From NCBI RefSeq assembly GCF_009916105.1, contig NZ_JAAAXQ010000033.1, positions 1-33,981 of the forward strand: a DNA stretch of 33,981 nt, given 5' to 3'. The notes beneath the pieces are model-generated. The model made no database searches. It was not told the DNA's origin and was given only the letters and a program-made list of their open reading frames with translations. Positions 14,041-24,098 of the stretch are shown one piece after another. Numbering within the stretch: position 1 is the first letter of the stretch; every line of letters begins with the position of its first letter. Origin of the DNA: Streptomyces sp. GC420 (GTDB lineage: Bacteria; Actinomycetota; Actinomycetes; Streptomycetales; Streptomycetaceae). A program made the translations under genes and the position numbers.

Positions 14041-14190
14041 GCGTGCCGGTCGGCCACGCCGCGGCAGCCGCAGGCCGGCGCGGCCCCGCCCCCTCGGCGC
14101 GACTCCCCGTCGGCAGGGGCGCGCCCCTCCGCTCACGGCCCTCTCCGCGAGCCTGAGCCCGCCGTCCTTCCACCGCGTCTGGATCGGAAC

Positions 14191-15296
<1,106 letters not shown>

Positions 15297-15300
<4 letters not shown>

Positions 15301-16181
15301 CCTCCCGAACGAGCAGCACCCCGGCAAGCGCCCCGGCAGGCATCCAGGAGCACTTCGGCGCACGCCTGCGCCGCGCCATGGACACCCGCGGGCCGCTGTG
15401 CGTCGGCATCGACCCGCACGCCTCCCTGCTGACCGCCTGGGGCCTGAACGACGACGTCGCGGGCCTGGAGCGCTTCACCCGCACCGTCGTGGAGGCGCTG
15501 GCCGACCGGGTCGCCGTCCTCAAGCCCCAGTCGGCCTTCTTCGAGCGGTTCGGCTCCCGCGGCATCGCCGTGCTGGAGAAGGCGGTCGAGGAGGCACGGA
15601 CCGCCGGGGCGCTGGTGCTCATGGACGCCAAGCGCGGCGACATCGGCTCCACCATGGCCGCCTATGCCGCGACCTACCTGGACAAGGACTCCCCGCTCTT
15701 CTCCGACGCCGTCACCCTCTCCCCGTACCTCGGCTTCGGCTCGCTGCGGCCCGCGCTGGACGCCGCCGCTGCCTCCGGCTCCGGTGTCTTCGTGCTGGCG
15801 CTCACCTCCAACCCGGAGGGTGCCGAGGTGCAGCGCGCCACGGCCGCCGACGGGCGCTCGCTGGCCCAGGTGATGCTGGACCACATGGCCGCCGAGAACG
15901 CCGGTGCCACCCCGCTCGGCCCGGTCGGCGCGGTGGTCGGCGCCACCCTCGGCGACACGGGCGCGAACCTGGACATGGGCGGGCCGCTGCTGGCCCCGGG
16001 AATCGGGGCCCAGGGGGCCACGCCCGCCGATCTGCCGGGTGTCTTCGGCCCCGCCGTTGACAAAGTGGTGCCGAGTGTCAGCCGTGGTGTCCTGCGGCAC
16101 GGTCCTGACATCGCCGCGCTCCGAGGAGCGGCTCAGCGCCTCGCCGACGAGGTCAGGGAGGCGGTCTTGACAAATTCCTGA
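15297..16181 (+). CDS. pyrF: Orotidine 5'-phosphate decarboxylase, family 2
   Basis: Last step of UMP synthesis, decarboxylating OMP. The 294-residue product is the longer family 2 type common in actinobacteria. The substrate motif LCVGIDPHASLL lies near residue 35, the catalytic LMDAKRGDIGSTMAAYA near 108-124, and the phosphate-binding loop LLAPGIGAQGA near 240. The ATG overlaps the pyrD stop, so the two are coupled. No orotate phosphoribosyltransferase (pyrE) lies in the window, so that step is encoded elsewhere. Confidence 0.96.
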
Positions 16182-16253
16182 CCCAAATCTTGGGCGTATT
16201 GTCTGGAATGTACCGCTCGGCAGAGGCTGACCAGGACTTTTCCGGAGTTCTCG

Positions 16254-16282
16254 CTGACTGGAGCGCCCCCGACCGCTAGTCT
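16254..16282 (+). promoter_or_regulatory. sIHF promoter P1
   Basis: -35 CTGACT (16254-16259) and -10 TAGTCT (16277-16282) are 17 bp apart. The predicted start is near 16289, giving a leader of about 100 bases. Confidence 0.6.
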
Positions 16283-16313
16283 CCGAGGCGAGTGGACGGG
16301 CGCGCGTTGCTCG

Positions 16314-16342
16314 TTGCTCCCCAGGTGTGGGGCGACTAGGTT
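16314..16342 (+). promoter_or_regulatory. sIHF promoter P2
   Basis: -35 TTGCTC (16314-16319) and -10 TAGGTT (16337-16342) are 17 bp apart. The predicted start is near 16349, giving a 42-base leader that includes the ribosome site GAGGTGA at 16376-16382. Confidence 0.6.
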
Positions 16343-16390
16343 CCTCACCGGTCCGTATCCGACAAGTTCGACATCCGAGGTGACGTAGGC

Positions 16391-16714
16391 GTGGCACTTC
16401 CGCCCCTTACCCCTGAACAGCGCGCAGCCGCGCTCGAAAAGGCCGCCGCGGCTCGCCGGGAGCGGGCCGAGGTCAAGAATCGACTCAAGCACTCCGGCGC
16501 CTCTCTGCACGAGGTCATCAAGCAGGGCCAGGAGAACGATGTCATCGGCAAGATGAAGGTCTCCGCCCTCCTCGAGTCGCTGCCGGGCGTGGGCAAGGTC
16601 CGCGCCAAGCAGATCATGGAGCGTCTGGGCATCTCCGAGAGCCGCCGCGTGCGGGGTCTCGGCTCGAACCAGATCGCCTCGCTTGAGCGTGAGTTCGGCA
16701 GCACCGGCTCCTGA
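16391..16714 (+). CDS. mihF: Integration host factor of actinobacteria (sIHF/mIHF)
   Basis: Small nucleoid-associated protein, 107 residues, that bends DNA and affects topology, development and secondary metabolism in Streptomyces. It is unrelated to proteobacterial IHF. It has a basic N-terminal helix ([27 protein letters not shown]) and a helix-two-turns-helix core with [22 protein letters not shown] at about 62-83. SRRVRGLG follows near the C-terminus. The GTG at 16391 has a good GAGGTGA ribosome site 8 bases upstream. Two tandem promoters precede it, so it is transcribed independently of pyrF. It is followed by gmk after a 9-bp hairpin. Confidence 0.95.
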   Translation: MALPPLTPEQRAAALEKAAAARRERAEVKNRLKHSGASLHEVIKQGQENDVIGKMKVSALLESLPGVGKVRAKQIMERLGISESRRVRGLGSNQIASLEREFGSTGS

Positions 16715-16715
16715 C

Positions 16716-16737
16716 GTTCCCGGGCACTCCCGGGAAC
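16716..16737 (+). terminator. 9-bp hairpin between sIHF and gmk
   Basis: GTTCCCGGG (16716-16724) pairs perfectly with 16729-16737 around the loop CACT, directly after the sIHF stop. It may be a terminator or an RNA-end stabiliser. Confidence 0.5.
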
Positions 16738-16740
16738 CTG

Positions 16741-16746
16741 GATAAT
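16741..16746 (+). promoter_or_regulatory. -10 element of a probable leaderless gmk promoter
   Basis: GATAAT lies 6 bases before the gmk ATG, with TTCCCG 18 bp upstream as a poor -35. No ribosome site is present, so transcription may begin at the ATG. Confidence 0.4.
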
Positions 16747-16752
16747 CGGTCC

Positions 16753-17310
16753 ATGAGCGATCGTCCGCGGCTGACCGTGCTCTCCGGCCCCTCAGGGGTC
16801 GGCAAGAGCACGGTCGTCGCCCATATGCGCAAGGTCCATCCGGATGTCTGGCTCTCGGTCTCCGCGACCACCAGGAAGCCACGCCCCGGCGAACAGCACG
16901 GCGTCCAGTACTTCTTCGTCTCGGACGACGAGTTCGACAAGCTGGTCGCCAACGGTGAGCTCCTGGAGTGGGCCGAGTTCGCGGGCAACCGCTACGGCAC
17001 GCCCCGCGCCGCCGTCATGGAGCGGCTGGAGGCGGGTGAGCCGGTGCTGCTGGAGATCGACCTCCAGGGCGCCCGGCTCGTCCGAGAGTCCATGCCCGAG
17101 GCGCAGCTGGTCTTCCTCGCGCCGCCCGGCTGGGACGAGCTGGTCCGCCGGCTCACCGGGCGCGGCACGGAGTCGCCCGAGGTCATCGAGCGCAGGCTCG
17201 GGGCGGCCAAGGTCGAACTCGCGGCGGAGCCGGAGTTCGACGTGACCCTGGTGAACACCTCCGTCGAGGACGTCGCGCGCGAGCTGCTAGCCTTGATGGA
17301 AGTTGTCTGA
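16753..17310 (+). CDS. gmk: Guanylate kinase
   Basis: Phosphorylates GMP to GDP, an essential step to GTP and to dGTP. The 185-residue product has the P-loop GPSGVGKST at 12-20. The GMP-binding segment [22 protein letters not shown] lies near 36-57, and [14 protein letters not shown] and the lid Arg stretch [14 protein letters not shown] follow. The ATG at 16753 has no ribosome site but a -10-like GATAAT at the leaderless spacing. rpoZ starts 40 bp downstream, an order (gmk-rpoZ-coaBC) shared by many bacteria. Confidence 0.96.
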   Translation: MSDRPRLTVLSGPSGVGKSTVVAHMRKVHPDVWLSVSATTRKPRPGEQHGVQYFFVSDDEFDKLVANGELLEWAEFAGNRYGTPRAAVMERLEAGEPVLLEIDLQGARLVRESMPEAQLVFLAPPGWDELVRRLTGRGTESPEVIERRLGAAKVELAAEPEFDVTLVNTSVEDVARELLALMEVV

Positions 17311-17350
17311 GCATTGTCTCAATCTTTGTCCACTTTTCGGAAGGTAGAGC

Positions 17351-17623
17351 GTGTCCTCTTCCATCACCGCGCCCGAGGGCATCATCAACCCGCCGATCGA
17401 CGAGCTCCTCGAGGCCACTGACTCGAAGTACAGCCTCGTCATCTACGCGGCCAAGCGTGCCCGTCAGATCAACGCGTACTACTCGCAGCTCGGTGAGGGC
17501 CTGCTCGAGTACGTCGGTCCGCTGGTGGACACCCACGTCCACGAGAAGCCGCTTTCGATCGCCCTGCGCGAGATCAACGCGGGTCTGCTGACCTCCGAGG
17601 CCATCGAGGCCCCGGCACAGTAG
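17351..17623 (+). CDS. rpoZ: RNA polymerase omega subunit
   Basis: 90-residue omega subunit, which clamps the beta-prime C-terminus and supports polymerase assembly. In Streptomyces it affects antibiotic production and aerial growth. Family features are [28 protein letters not shown] and the C-terminal [14 protein letters not shown]. The GTG has GGAAGGT upstream. The preceding 40-bp spacer is unusually AT-rich and holds two TTGTCT copies 11 bp apart (17303 and 17314); no convincing -10 goes with them. The gene is closed by a 17-bp terminator. Confidence 0.96.
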   Translation: MSSSITAPEGIINPPIDELLEATDSKYSLVIYAAKRARQINAYYSQLGEGLLEYVGPLVDTHVHEKPLSIALREINAGLLTSEAIEAPAQ

Positions 17624-17644
17624 GCGCACGGCACACAGCTCATT

Positions 17645-17683
17645 CACCACAGGCCCGGCGGCGCGTCCGCCGGGCCTGTGGTG
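17645..17683 (+). terminator. 17-bp perfect hairpin after rpoZ
   Basis: 17645-17661 pairs fully with 17667-17683 around CGCGT. It starts 22 bp after the rpoZ stop and precedes coaBC, which must have its own promoter or rely on read-through. Confidence 0.8.
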
Positions 17684-17729
17684 TGTCATAGAGGGTGTAC
17701 CGAGCCGGTGAACGGGGAGTCAGGGAGAC

Positions 17730-18935
17730 GTGGTGGACAAGCCCAAGGTCGTTCTGGGAGTCAGCGGCGGCATCGCCGCCTACAAGGCGTGCGAGCTGCT
17801 GCGCCGGCTGACCGAGTCCGGCCACGACGTGCGGGTGGTGCCCACCGCCTCCGCGCTCCACTTCGTCGGCGCGGCCACCTGGTCCGCGCTCTCCGGCCAC
17901 CCCGTCTCCACCGAGGTCTGGGACGACGTCCACGAGGTGCCGCACGTCAGGACCGGGCAGGAGGCCGACCTCGTCGTGGTCGCTCCGGCCACCGCCGACA
18001 CCCTGGCCAGGGCCGCCCACGGCCTCGCGGACGACCTGCTCACCAACACGCTCCTCACCGCGCGATGTCCGGTCGTCTTCGCCCCCGCCATGCACACCGA
18101 GATGTGGGAGCACCCCGCCACCCGGGAGAACGTGTCCGTGCTGCGCCGCCGGGGCGCCGTCGTCATCGAGCCCGCGACCGGCCGGCTCACCGGCGCCGAC
18201 ACCGGCAAGGGACGCCTCCCCGAGCCCGGCGAGATCTTCGAGGTCTGCCGCCGGGTGCTGGAGCGCGGCGCGCCCGTGCCCGACCTCGCGGGCCGGCACG
18301 TCGTGATCAGCGCAGGCGGCACCCGCGAGCCCCTCGACCCCGTCCGCTTCCTCGGCAACCGCTCCTCGGGCAAGCAGGGGTACGCCTTCGCCCGCACCGC
18401 CGTCGCGCGCGGCGCCCGGGTGACTCTTGTCTCGGCCAACGCCGCCCTGCCCGACCCGGCGGGAGCCGACGTCGTCCACGTCGGCACCGCCCTGCAGATG
18501 CGCGAGGCCGTCGTCAAGGCCGCCGCGGACGCCGACGTCGTGGTCATGGCCGCCGCCGTCGCCGACTTCCGCCCCGCCGCCTACGCCGAGGGCAAGATCA
18601 AGAAGAAGGACGGCCGGGACCCCGAGCCCGTCGCGCTCGTCCGCAACCCGGACATCCTCGCCGAGATCTCCGCCGACCGCGCCGTGCCGGGGCAGCTGAT
18701 CGTCGGCTTCGCCGCCGAGACGGACGACGTCCTCGCCAACGGCCGCGAGAAACTGCGGCGCAAGGGCTGTGACCTGCTCGTCGTCAACGAGGTGGGGGAG
18801 AGCAAGACCTTCGGCTCCGAGCAGAACGAAGCCGTGGTCCTCGCGGCCGACGGCGCCGAGACGCCCGTGCCGCACGGACCCAAGGAATCCCTCGCCGACA
18901 CCGTCTGGGACCTGGTCGTCCCCCGCCTGCCCTGA
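17730..18935 (+). CDS. coaBC: Bifunctional CoaBC (phosphopantothenoylcysteine synthetase/decarboxylase)
   Basis: Makes 4'-phosphopantetheine for coenzyme A. The N-terminal CoaC flavoprotein half (about 1-180) begins VVLGVSGGIAAYKA. It has the active His in EVPHVRTG, a PASANT-like APATADT, and PAMHTEMW where the textbook motif PxMNxxMW has Asn. The C-terminal CoaB half (about 188-401) has VISAGGTREPLDPVR, NRSSGKQGYA, AAVADFRP and the lysine-rich KIKKKDG that carries the catalytic Lys. The start is one of two adjacent GTG codons (17730 or 17733), with AGGGAG just upstream; 17730 gives 401 residues. Confidence 0.95.
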   Translation: MVDKPKVVLGVSGGIAAYKACELLRRLTESGHDVRVVPTASALHFVGAATWSALSGHPVSTEVWDDVHEVPHVRTGQEADLVVVAPATADTLARAAHGLADDLLTNTLLTARCPVVFAPAMHTEMWEHPATRENVSVLRRRGAVVIEPATGRLTGADTGKGRLPEPGEIFEVCRRVLERGAPVPDLAGRHVVISAGGTREPLDPVRFLGNRSSGKQGYAFARTAVARGARVTLVSANAALPDPAGADVVHVGTALQMREAVVKAAADADVVVMAAAVADFRPAAYAEGKIKKKDGRDPEPVALVRNPDILAEISADRAVPGQLIVGFAAETDDVLANGREKLRRKGCDLLVVNEVGESKTFGSEQNEAVVLAADGAETPVPHGPKESLADTVWDLVVPRLP

Positions 18936-18956
18936 CCGGCCGGACGCCGGTCGGGG
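18930..18956 (+). terminator. Hairpin at the coaBC stop
   Basis: GACCGGC/GCCGGTC (18934-18940 with 18946-18952) is extended by four more pairs outward (one G-T), giving 11 bp around CGGAC. It overlaps the stop codon. Confidence 0.55.
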
Positions 18957-19047
18957 CACTTCCTGTACGACGGGTGAGTGAACCGGCGCGAAACGAACGG
19001 GAAACCCGCGCGCGGATGCCTGGCGGAGGCGGATCGTCGTAGCACAC

Positions 19048-19073
19048 AATGCCGTGCCGCAGGTCACGGCATT
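19048..19073 (+). promoter_or_regulatory. 9-bp inverted repeat upstream of metK
   Basis: AATGCCGTG pairs perfectly with CACGGCATT across 8 bases. It lies 129 bp before the metK start, beyond the coaBC hairpin. It could be an operator or a second terminator. I find no recognisable SAM riboswitch core here. Confidence 0.4.
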
Positions 19074-19113
19074 CCACTAGACGACTCTCTCTGCCCGCAG
19101 ACCCACCGCGACA

Positions 19114-19121
19114 GATAAACT
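19114..19121 (+). promoter_or_regulatory. Candidate -10 of the metK promoter
   Basis: GATAAACT contains two -10-like hexamers (GATAAA, TAAACT) in an AT-rich patch. No good -35 is seen. The start would be near 19128, leaving a leader of about 75 bases with a short GGGGG/CCCCC hairpin at 19137-19149. Confidence 0.3.
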
Positions 19122-19201
19122 ACTTCCGGAACCACGCGGGGGCAGCCCCCTGCCGGTCCGTAAATGATCAGCCAGCAGCCGCTGCAACCCCAGGGAGCGA
19201 T

Positions 19202-20410
19202 GTGTCCCGCCGCCTGTTCACCTCGGAATCCGTGACCGAGGGTCACCCCGACAAGATCGCTGACCAGATCAGCGACACCATTCTCGACGCGCTGCTGCGC
19301 GAGGACCCCACGTCCCGCGTCGCCGTCGAGACGCTGATCACCACCGGCCTGGTGCACGTGGCCGGCGAGGTGACCACGAAGGCCTACGCCGACATTCCGA
19401 CGCTCGTCCGGGAAAAGATCCTCGAGATCGGCTACGACTCCTCGAAGAAGGGCTTCGACGGCGCCTCCTGCGGCGTGTCGGTGTCCATCGGTTCGCAGTC
19501 CCCCGACATCGCGCAGGGCGTCGACACGGCGTACGAGGCCCGGGTCGAGGGTGACGGCGACGAACTGGACCGCCAGGGCGCGGGCGACCAGGGCCTGATG
19601 TTCGGCTACGCCTGCGACGAGACGCCCGAGCTGATGCCGCTGCCGATCTACCTCGCTCACCGGCTCTCCCGCCGGCTGACCGACGTCCGCAAGAACGGGA
19701 CCATCCCCTACCTGCGCCCCGACGGCAAGACGCAGGTCACCATCGAGTACGACGGTGACAAGGCCGTCCGCCTGGACACCGTCGTCGTCTCCTCGCAGCA
19801 CGCCTCCGACATCGACCTGGAGTCGCTGCTCGCGCCCGACATCCGCGAGTTCGTCGTCGAGCACGTCCTGGCCCAGCTCATCGAGGACGGCATCAAGCTC
19901 GACACCGAGGGCTACCGCCTCCTGGTCAACCCCACCGGCCGCTTCGAGATCGGCGGCCCCATGGGCGACGCCGGACTGACCGGCCGCAAGATCATCATCG
20001 ACACCTACGGCGGCATGGCCCGCCACGGCGGCGGCGCGTTCTCCGGCAAGGACCCGTCCAAGGTCGACCGGTCCGCCGCCTACGCGACGCGCTGGGTCGC
20101 CAAGAACATCGTCGCCGCGGGCCTCGCCGCCCGCTGCGAGGTCCAGGTCGCCTACGCCATCGGCAAGGCCGAGCCCGTCGGCCTCTTCGTCGAGACCTTC
20201 GGCACCCACACCGTCGACGTCGACAAGATCGAGCAGGCCATCGCCGAGGTCTTCGACCTCCGCCCGGCCGCGATCATCCGCGACCTGGAGCTCCTGCGCC
20301 CGATCTACTCCCAGACCGCGGCGTACGGCCACTTCGGACGCGAGCTCCCCGACTTCACCTGGGAGCGCACCGACCGCGTCGACGCGCTGCGCGCGGCGAC
20401 GGGCCTGTAG
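19202..20410 (+). CDS. metK: S-adenosylmethionine synthetase
   Basis: Forms SAM from methionine and ATP; extra SAM stimulates antibiotic synthesis in streptomycetes. The 402-residue product starts [24 protein letters not shown], with an ATP-binding His. It has [12 protein letters not shown] near 120 and the signature [19 protein letters not shown] near 280-298. The GTG at 19202 was chosen because homology starts exactly there and AGGGAG lies just upstream. The open frame extends 51 codons further but without homology. A 17-bp hairpin follows the gene. Confidence 0.97.
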   Translation: MSRRLFTSESVTEGHPDKIADQISDTILDALLREDPTSRVAVETLITTGLVHVAGEVTTKAYADIPTLVREKILEIGYDSSKKGFDGASCGVSVSIGSQSPDIAQGVDTAYEARVEGDGDELDRQGAGDQGLMFGYACDETPELMPLPIYLAHRLSRRLTDVRKNGTIPYLRPDGKTQVTIEYDGDKAVRLDTVVVSSQHASDIDLESLLAPDIREFVVEHVLAQLIEDGIKLDTEGYRLLVNPTGRFEIGGPMGDAGLTGRKIIIDTYGGMARHGGGAFSGKDPSKVDRSAAYATRWVAKNIVAAGLAARCEVQVAYAIGKAEPVGLFVETFGTHTVDVDKIEQAIAEVFDLRPAAIIRDLELLRPIYSQTAAYGHFGRELPDFTWERTDRVDALRAATGL

Positions 20411-20434
20411 GACACCGGCCCTCTTCGTCCCGGC

Positions 20435-20477
20435 CCGGGGCCCGGCACTCCACCGCACGCGGAGCGCCGGGCCCCGG
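20435..20477 (+). terminator. 17-bp hairpin after metK
   Basis: 20435-20451 pairs with 20461-20477 with a single A-C mismatch around a 9-base loop. It begins 25 bp after the metK stop. Confidence 0.7.
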
Positions 20478-20633
20478 TGCGTCGCCTGCCCCCGGAACGG
20501 GCGGAAGCGGCCGGGCGGGCCGGTGAACGGCAGGCCGGCGCCGGGCGGGGGGCCGGGCTCTTCCGGAGCGGAGAGCGCACGGGCCGCCACGGGCCAGGCC
20601 GGGACGTGGAAAGCCGGTGTCAGCGGGGTCTGG

Positions 20634-20640
20634 TAGGTAT
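20634..20640 (+). promoter_or_regulatory. -10-like element of a probable leaderless priA promoter
   Basis: TAGGTAT ends 6 bases before the GTG at 20647, and neither candidate priA start has a ribosome site. This supports the GTG at 20647 over the one at 20617. Confidence 0.35.
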
Positions 20641-20646
20641 GGGGCT

Positions 20647-22764
20647 GTGAGCAGCGAGGACGGGCGGCCGGGGGAGCCGGAGCAGCTTGCGCTCATCCGG
20701 GAGACGGTGCGCAGGGCGAAGCCGCGGACCTGGCGCGGGGCCGCGGTGGCGGCCGAGCTGCCGGTGGCGCGGGTGGTGGTCAACAAGGGCGTCCTGCACC
20801 TCGACCGGTACTTCGACTACGCCGTGCCCGCCGAGATGGACGCCGACGCCCAGCCCGGAGTCCGGGTGCGGGTGCGGTTCGGGGCCGGGACGCACCGGGT
20901 GCGGCAGGGACGGCGCGAGGGCGGCGGCCTGATCGACGGGTTCATCGTCGAGCGGCGCGCGGACTCGGACTACCGCGGCCCGCTCGCCGCGCTGGCCCAG
21001 GTGCTGTCCCCCGAGCCGGTGCTGAGCCCCGAGCTGCTGGGGCTCGCCCGGGCCGTCGCCGACCGCTACGCCGGCAGCCTCGCCGACGTACTGCAGCTGG
21101 CGGTGCCGCCGAGGAACGCGCGCGCCGAGTCCAGGCCCTCGCCGGAGCCGTTGCCGCCTCCGGGGATGCCGGAAGCGGGCACCTGGGCGCGCTACGGCAC
21201 GGGACCGGCGTTCCTGGAGGCGCTCGGCCGGGGCGCGCCTGCCAGAGCGGTGTGGACCGCGCTGCCGGGGCCCCACTGGCCCGCCGAACTCGCCCGGGCC
21301 GTCGCGGCGACGCTGGCCGCCGGGCGCGGGGCGCTCGTCGTCATGCCGGACGGCCGGTCCGTGGCACGGGTCGACGCCGCCCTCAAGGAGCTGATGGGCG
21401 AGGGGCACCACGGGGTGCTGACGGCCGAGGCGGGCCCGGAGACGAGATACCGCCAGTGGCTCGCGGTCCGGCGCGGCTCCGTCCGGGCCGTCGTCGGGAC
21501 CCGCGCCGCGATGTTCGCGCCCGTGCGCGACCTCGGACTCGTGGTGATCTGGGACGATGGCGACTCCAGCCACAGCGAGCCGCACGCGCCCCAGCCGCAC
21601 GCCAGGGAGGTGCTGCTGCTGCGGGCCGCCCACGACCACTGCGGTTTCCTGCTCGGCGGCACGAGCTGCACGGTCGAGGCGGCGCAGCTCGTCGACACGG
21701 GCTGGGCGCTGCCACTCGCCGCGGACCGCGAGCGGGTGCGCGCGGCGGCGCCCCTGGTGCGCACGGTCGGCGACGGCGACCTGGCCAGGGACGAGGCTGC
21801 CAGGGCCGCCCGTCTGCCGAGCCTCGCCTGGCAGACGGTGCGGGACGGTCTGCGTACCGGCCCGGTGCTGGTGCAGGTCCCACGCCGCGGCTACGCGCCC
21901 CGGCTGGCCTGTGAGCGCTGCCGCGCGCCCGCCCGGTGCACGCAGTGCTCGGGGCCGCTCGAGGCGCCGCGCGAACACGAACTGCGCTGCGGCTGGTGCG
22001 GCCGCGCGGAGACGGCCTGGCACTGCGCGGAGTGCGGCGGCGCGCGGCTGCGTGCCCAGATCGTGGGGGCGCGGCGCACCGCCGAGGAGTTGGGGCGGGC
22101 TTTTCCCGCGGTGCCGGTACGCACCTCGGGGCGTGAGCATGTACTCGACACCGTGCCCGACCTGCCCGCCCTGGTCGTGAGCACCCCGGGCGCCGAGCCG
22201 GTCCCCGAAGGACCGGGCTACGCGGCGGCGCTGCTGCTCGACGGCTGGGCGATGCTGGGGCGCCCGGACCTGCGGGCCGGGGAGGAGGCACTGCGGCGCT
22301 GGATCGGCGCCGCCTCGCTGGTGCGGGCGCAGGGCGAGGGCGGCACGGTGGTGGTCGTCGCCGAGCCGACACTGCGGCCGGTGCAGGCGCTGGTGCGCTG
22401 GGACCCGGTGGGGCACGCGGTGCGGGAGCTCGCGGACCGGTCCCAGCTGGGGTTCCCGCCGGTGTCCCGGATGGCCTCGGTGACCGGCGTACCCGAGGCG
22501 GTCACCGAGTTCCTGGTGGAGGCCCGGCTGCCCGCGGAGGCCGAGGTGCTGGGGCCGGTGCCGCTGGCGGGGCCGGCTCCGGGACGGCCGCGCATGCCGG
22601 GGGACGCGCCGCCGGGGGAGACCTGGGAGCGTGCGCTGATCCGGGTGCCGACGGGGCGGGGCGCGGCGCTGGCCCAGTCCCTGAAGGCGGCCCAGGCGGC
22701 GCGGATGACGCGCGGGAACGGGACTCGGGTACGGATCAGGATCGACCCGCCCGACATCGGCTGA
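20647..22764 (+). CDS. priA: Primosomal protein N' (PriA), lacking helicase motifs
   Basis: PriA restarts stalled forks by recognising branched DNA and loading the replicative helicase. From the GTG at 20647 the product is 705 residues; the in-frame GTG at 20617 would add 10. The 3'-DNA-binding domain is clear at the N-terminus (LPVARVVVNKGVLHLDRYFDYAVP). All eight zinc-binding cysteines are kept (422, 425, 431, 434, 448, 451, 460, 463). The Walker A lysine motif expected near 206-216 is absent (LPGPHWPAELA), and the DExH box near 302-305 is WDDG. This matches the known actinobacterial form, which is not expected to act as a helicase. Confidence 0.93.
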   Translation: MSSEDGRPGEPEQLALIRETVRRAKPRTWRGAAVAAELPVARVVVNKGVLHLDRYFDYAVPAEMDADAQPGVRVRVRFGAGTHRVRQGRREGGGLIDGFIVERRADSDYRGPLAALAQVLSPEPVLSPELLGLARAVADRYAGSLADVLQLAVPPRNARAESRPSPEPLPPPGMPEAGTWARYGTGPAFLEALGRGAPARAVWTALPGPHWPAELARAVAATLAAGRGALVVMPDGRSVARVDAALKELMGEGHHGVLTAEAGPETRYRQWLAVRRGSVRAVVGTRAAMFAPVRDLGLVVIWDDGDSSHSEPHAPQPHAREVLLLRAAHDHCGFLLGGTSCTVEAAQLVDTGWALPLAADRERVRAAAPLVRTVGDGDLARDEAARAARLPSLAWQTVRDGLRTGPVLVQVPRRGYAPRLACERCRAPARCTQCSGPLEAPREHELRCGWCGRAETAWHCAECGGARLRAQIVGARRTAEELGRAFPAVPVRTSGREHVLDTVPDLPALVVSTPGAEPVPEGPGYAAALLLDGWAMLGRPDLRAGEEALRRWIGAASLVRAQGEGGTVVVVAEPTLRPVQALVRWDPVGHAVRELADRSQLGFPPVSRMASVTGVPEAVTEFLVEARLPAEAEVLGPVPLAGPAPGRPRMPGDAPPGETWERALIRVPTGRGAALAQSLKAAQAARMTRGNGTRVRIRIDPPDIG

Positions 22765-23242
22765 CGGGTCGGCGGTCGTACGAGGGTGGCGAGTGGGCCG
22801 GGGACCGTGGCGGCCCGGTGTCTGGCCGCCGGCGCCCCGTGCGGCACCGAGAGTGGCCGGCGGCCGCGGCCGGCCGCGGGCCCGGTGCCGGCTTCCGTCG
22901 CGCGGGAGAGTCGTACGGGAAGGCCCGGGCCGTCTTCCGGTGGTGTGCCGCGCGGCGACGGGCCGCCGGGGCCGGGGCCCGGGTCGTTGCGCGGTCCTGC
23001 CGGAGGGTGTGCCGTTGGGTGTGCCGTCTTGGCACGGGCTGTGGGTGCCGGCCCGGGAACACGATGCGGGGGCCGGTGGTGTACCGCGTGGAGTCGGGCA
23101 GCCCGGGGTGCGGGCCCGGTGGTCGGCTGCCCAGGTCGTCGCCGGTGGCGGGAGTGCCCCCTGGCCGATGCGGCCCGGCCGCGCCTGCGGGTGCCGGACG
23201 GGCCCCGGAGGACGGGCCCGTCCGGCCGCGGCGGCACTGGAG
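22765..23242. other. 478-bp GC-rich gap between priA and the HTH gene
   Basis: The long open frames here on both strands are composition artefacts: they lack family motifs and the codon pattern of the neighbours. The only clear structure is the hairpin at 23193-23226. I see no gene. Confidence 0.6.
23193..23226 (-). terminator. 12-bp hairpin after the HTH gene
   Basis: 23193-23204 pairs perfectly with 23215-23226 around a 10-base loop. It lies 17 bp beyond the stop of the minus-strand HTH gene and could also stop priA transcripts. Confidence 0.6.
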
Positions 23243-23941
<699 letters not shown>

Positions 23942-24035
23942 ACGCGCCACCCGCCGTCAGGGTCACGGTGCCGGGGCGTGCCGACGGGCGCACAGGGCGC
24001 GCGCCGGTGCGTACGCCCCCTCGATCCACGGCCCA

Positions 24036-24041
24036 TAGACT
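24036..24041 (+). promoter_or_regulatory. Candidate -10 of the fmt promoter
   Basis: TAGACT would start transcription near 24048, leaving a leader of about 50 bases. The -35 is not recognisable. Confidence 0.4.
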
Positions 24042-24098
24042 GGTGCGCTGCATGATCCCCGCACGTGCCCCTACCGCCTGAGAGGCAGTCAGTCACCC

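Larger units (their letters stand above)
13854..14190. other. 337-bp carB-pyrD intergenic region
   Basis: This is the only real break in the pyr cluster. It holds the carB hairpin, the heptamer array and about 150 bp of GC-rich sequence before pyrD. I see no gene, no clear promoter and only a weak GGA ribosome site before pyrD, so how pyrD and pyrF are transcribed is unclear. Confidence 0.7.

Noticed and set aside
16167..16172. Perfect TTGACA at the end of pyrF as an sIHF promoter
   Set aside because: No -10-like hexamer occurs at 16-19 bp; the TATTGT downstream is 24 bp away.
16182..16194. CCCAA-ATC-TTGGG hairpin right after pyrF as a terminator
   Set aside because: Only 5 bp and no U-tract; too weak to call alone.
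18107..18118. CoaC motif with His instead of Asn (PAMHTEMW) as an inactivating change
   Set aside because: To my knowledge the His form is usual in actinobacterial CoaBC, so it is not evidence of loss of function.
23210..23223. 14-bp palindrome as an operator
   Set aside because: It lies within the larger 12-bp hairpin that better explains it as a terminator downstream of the HTH gene.
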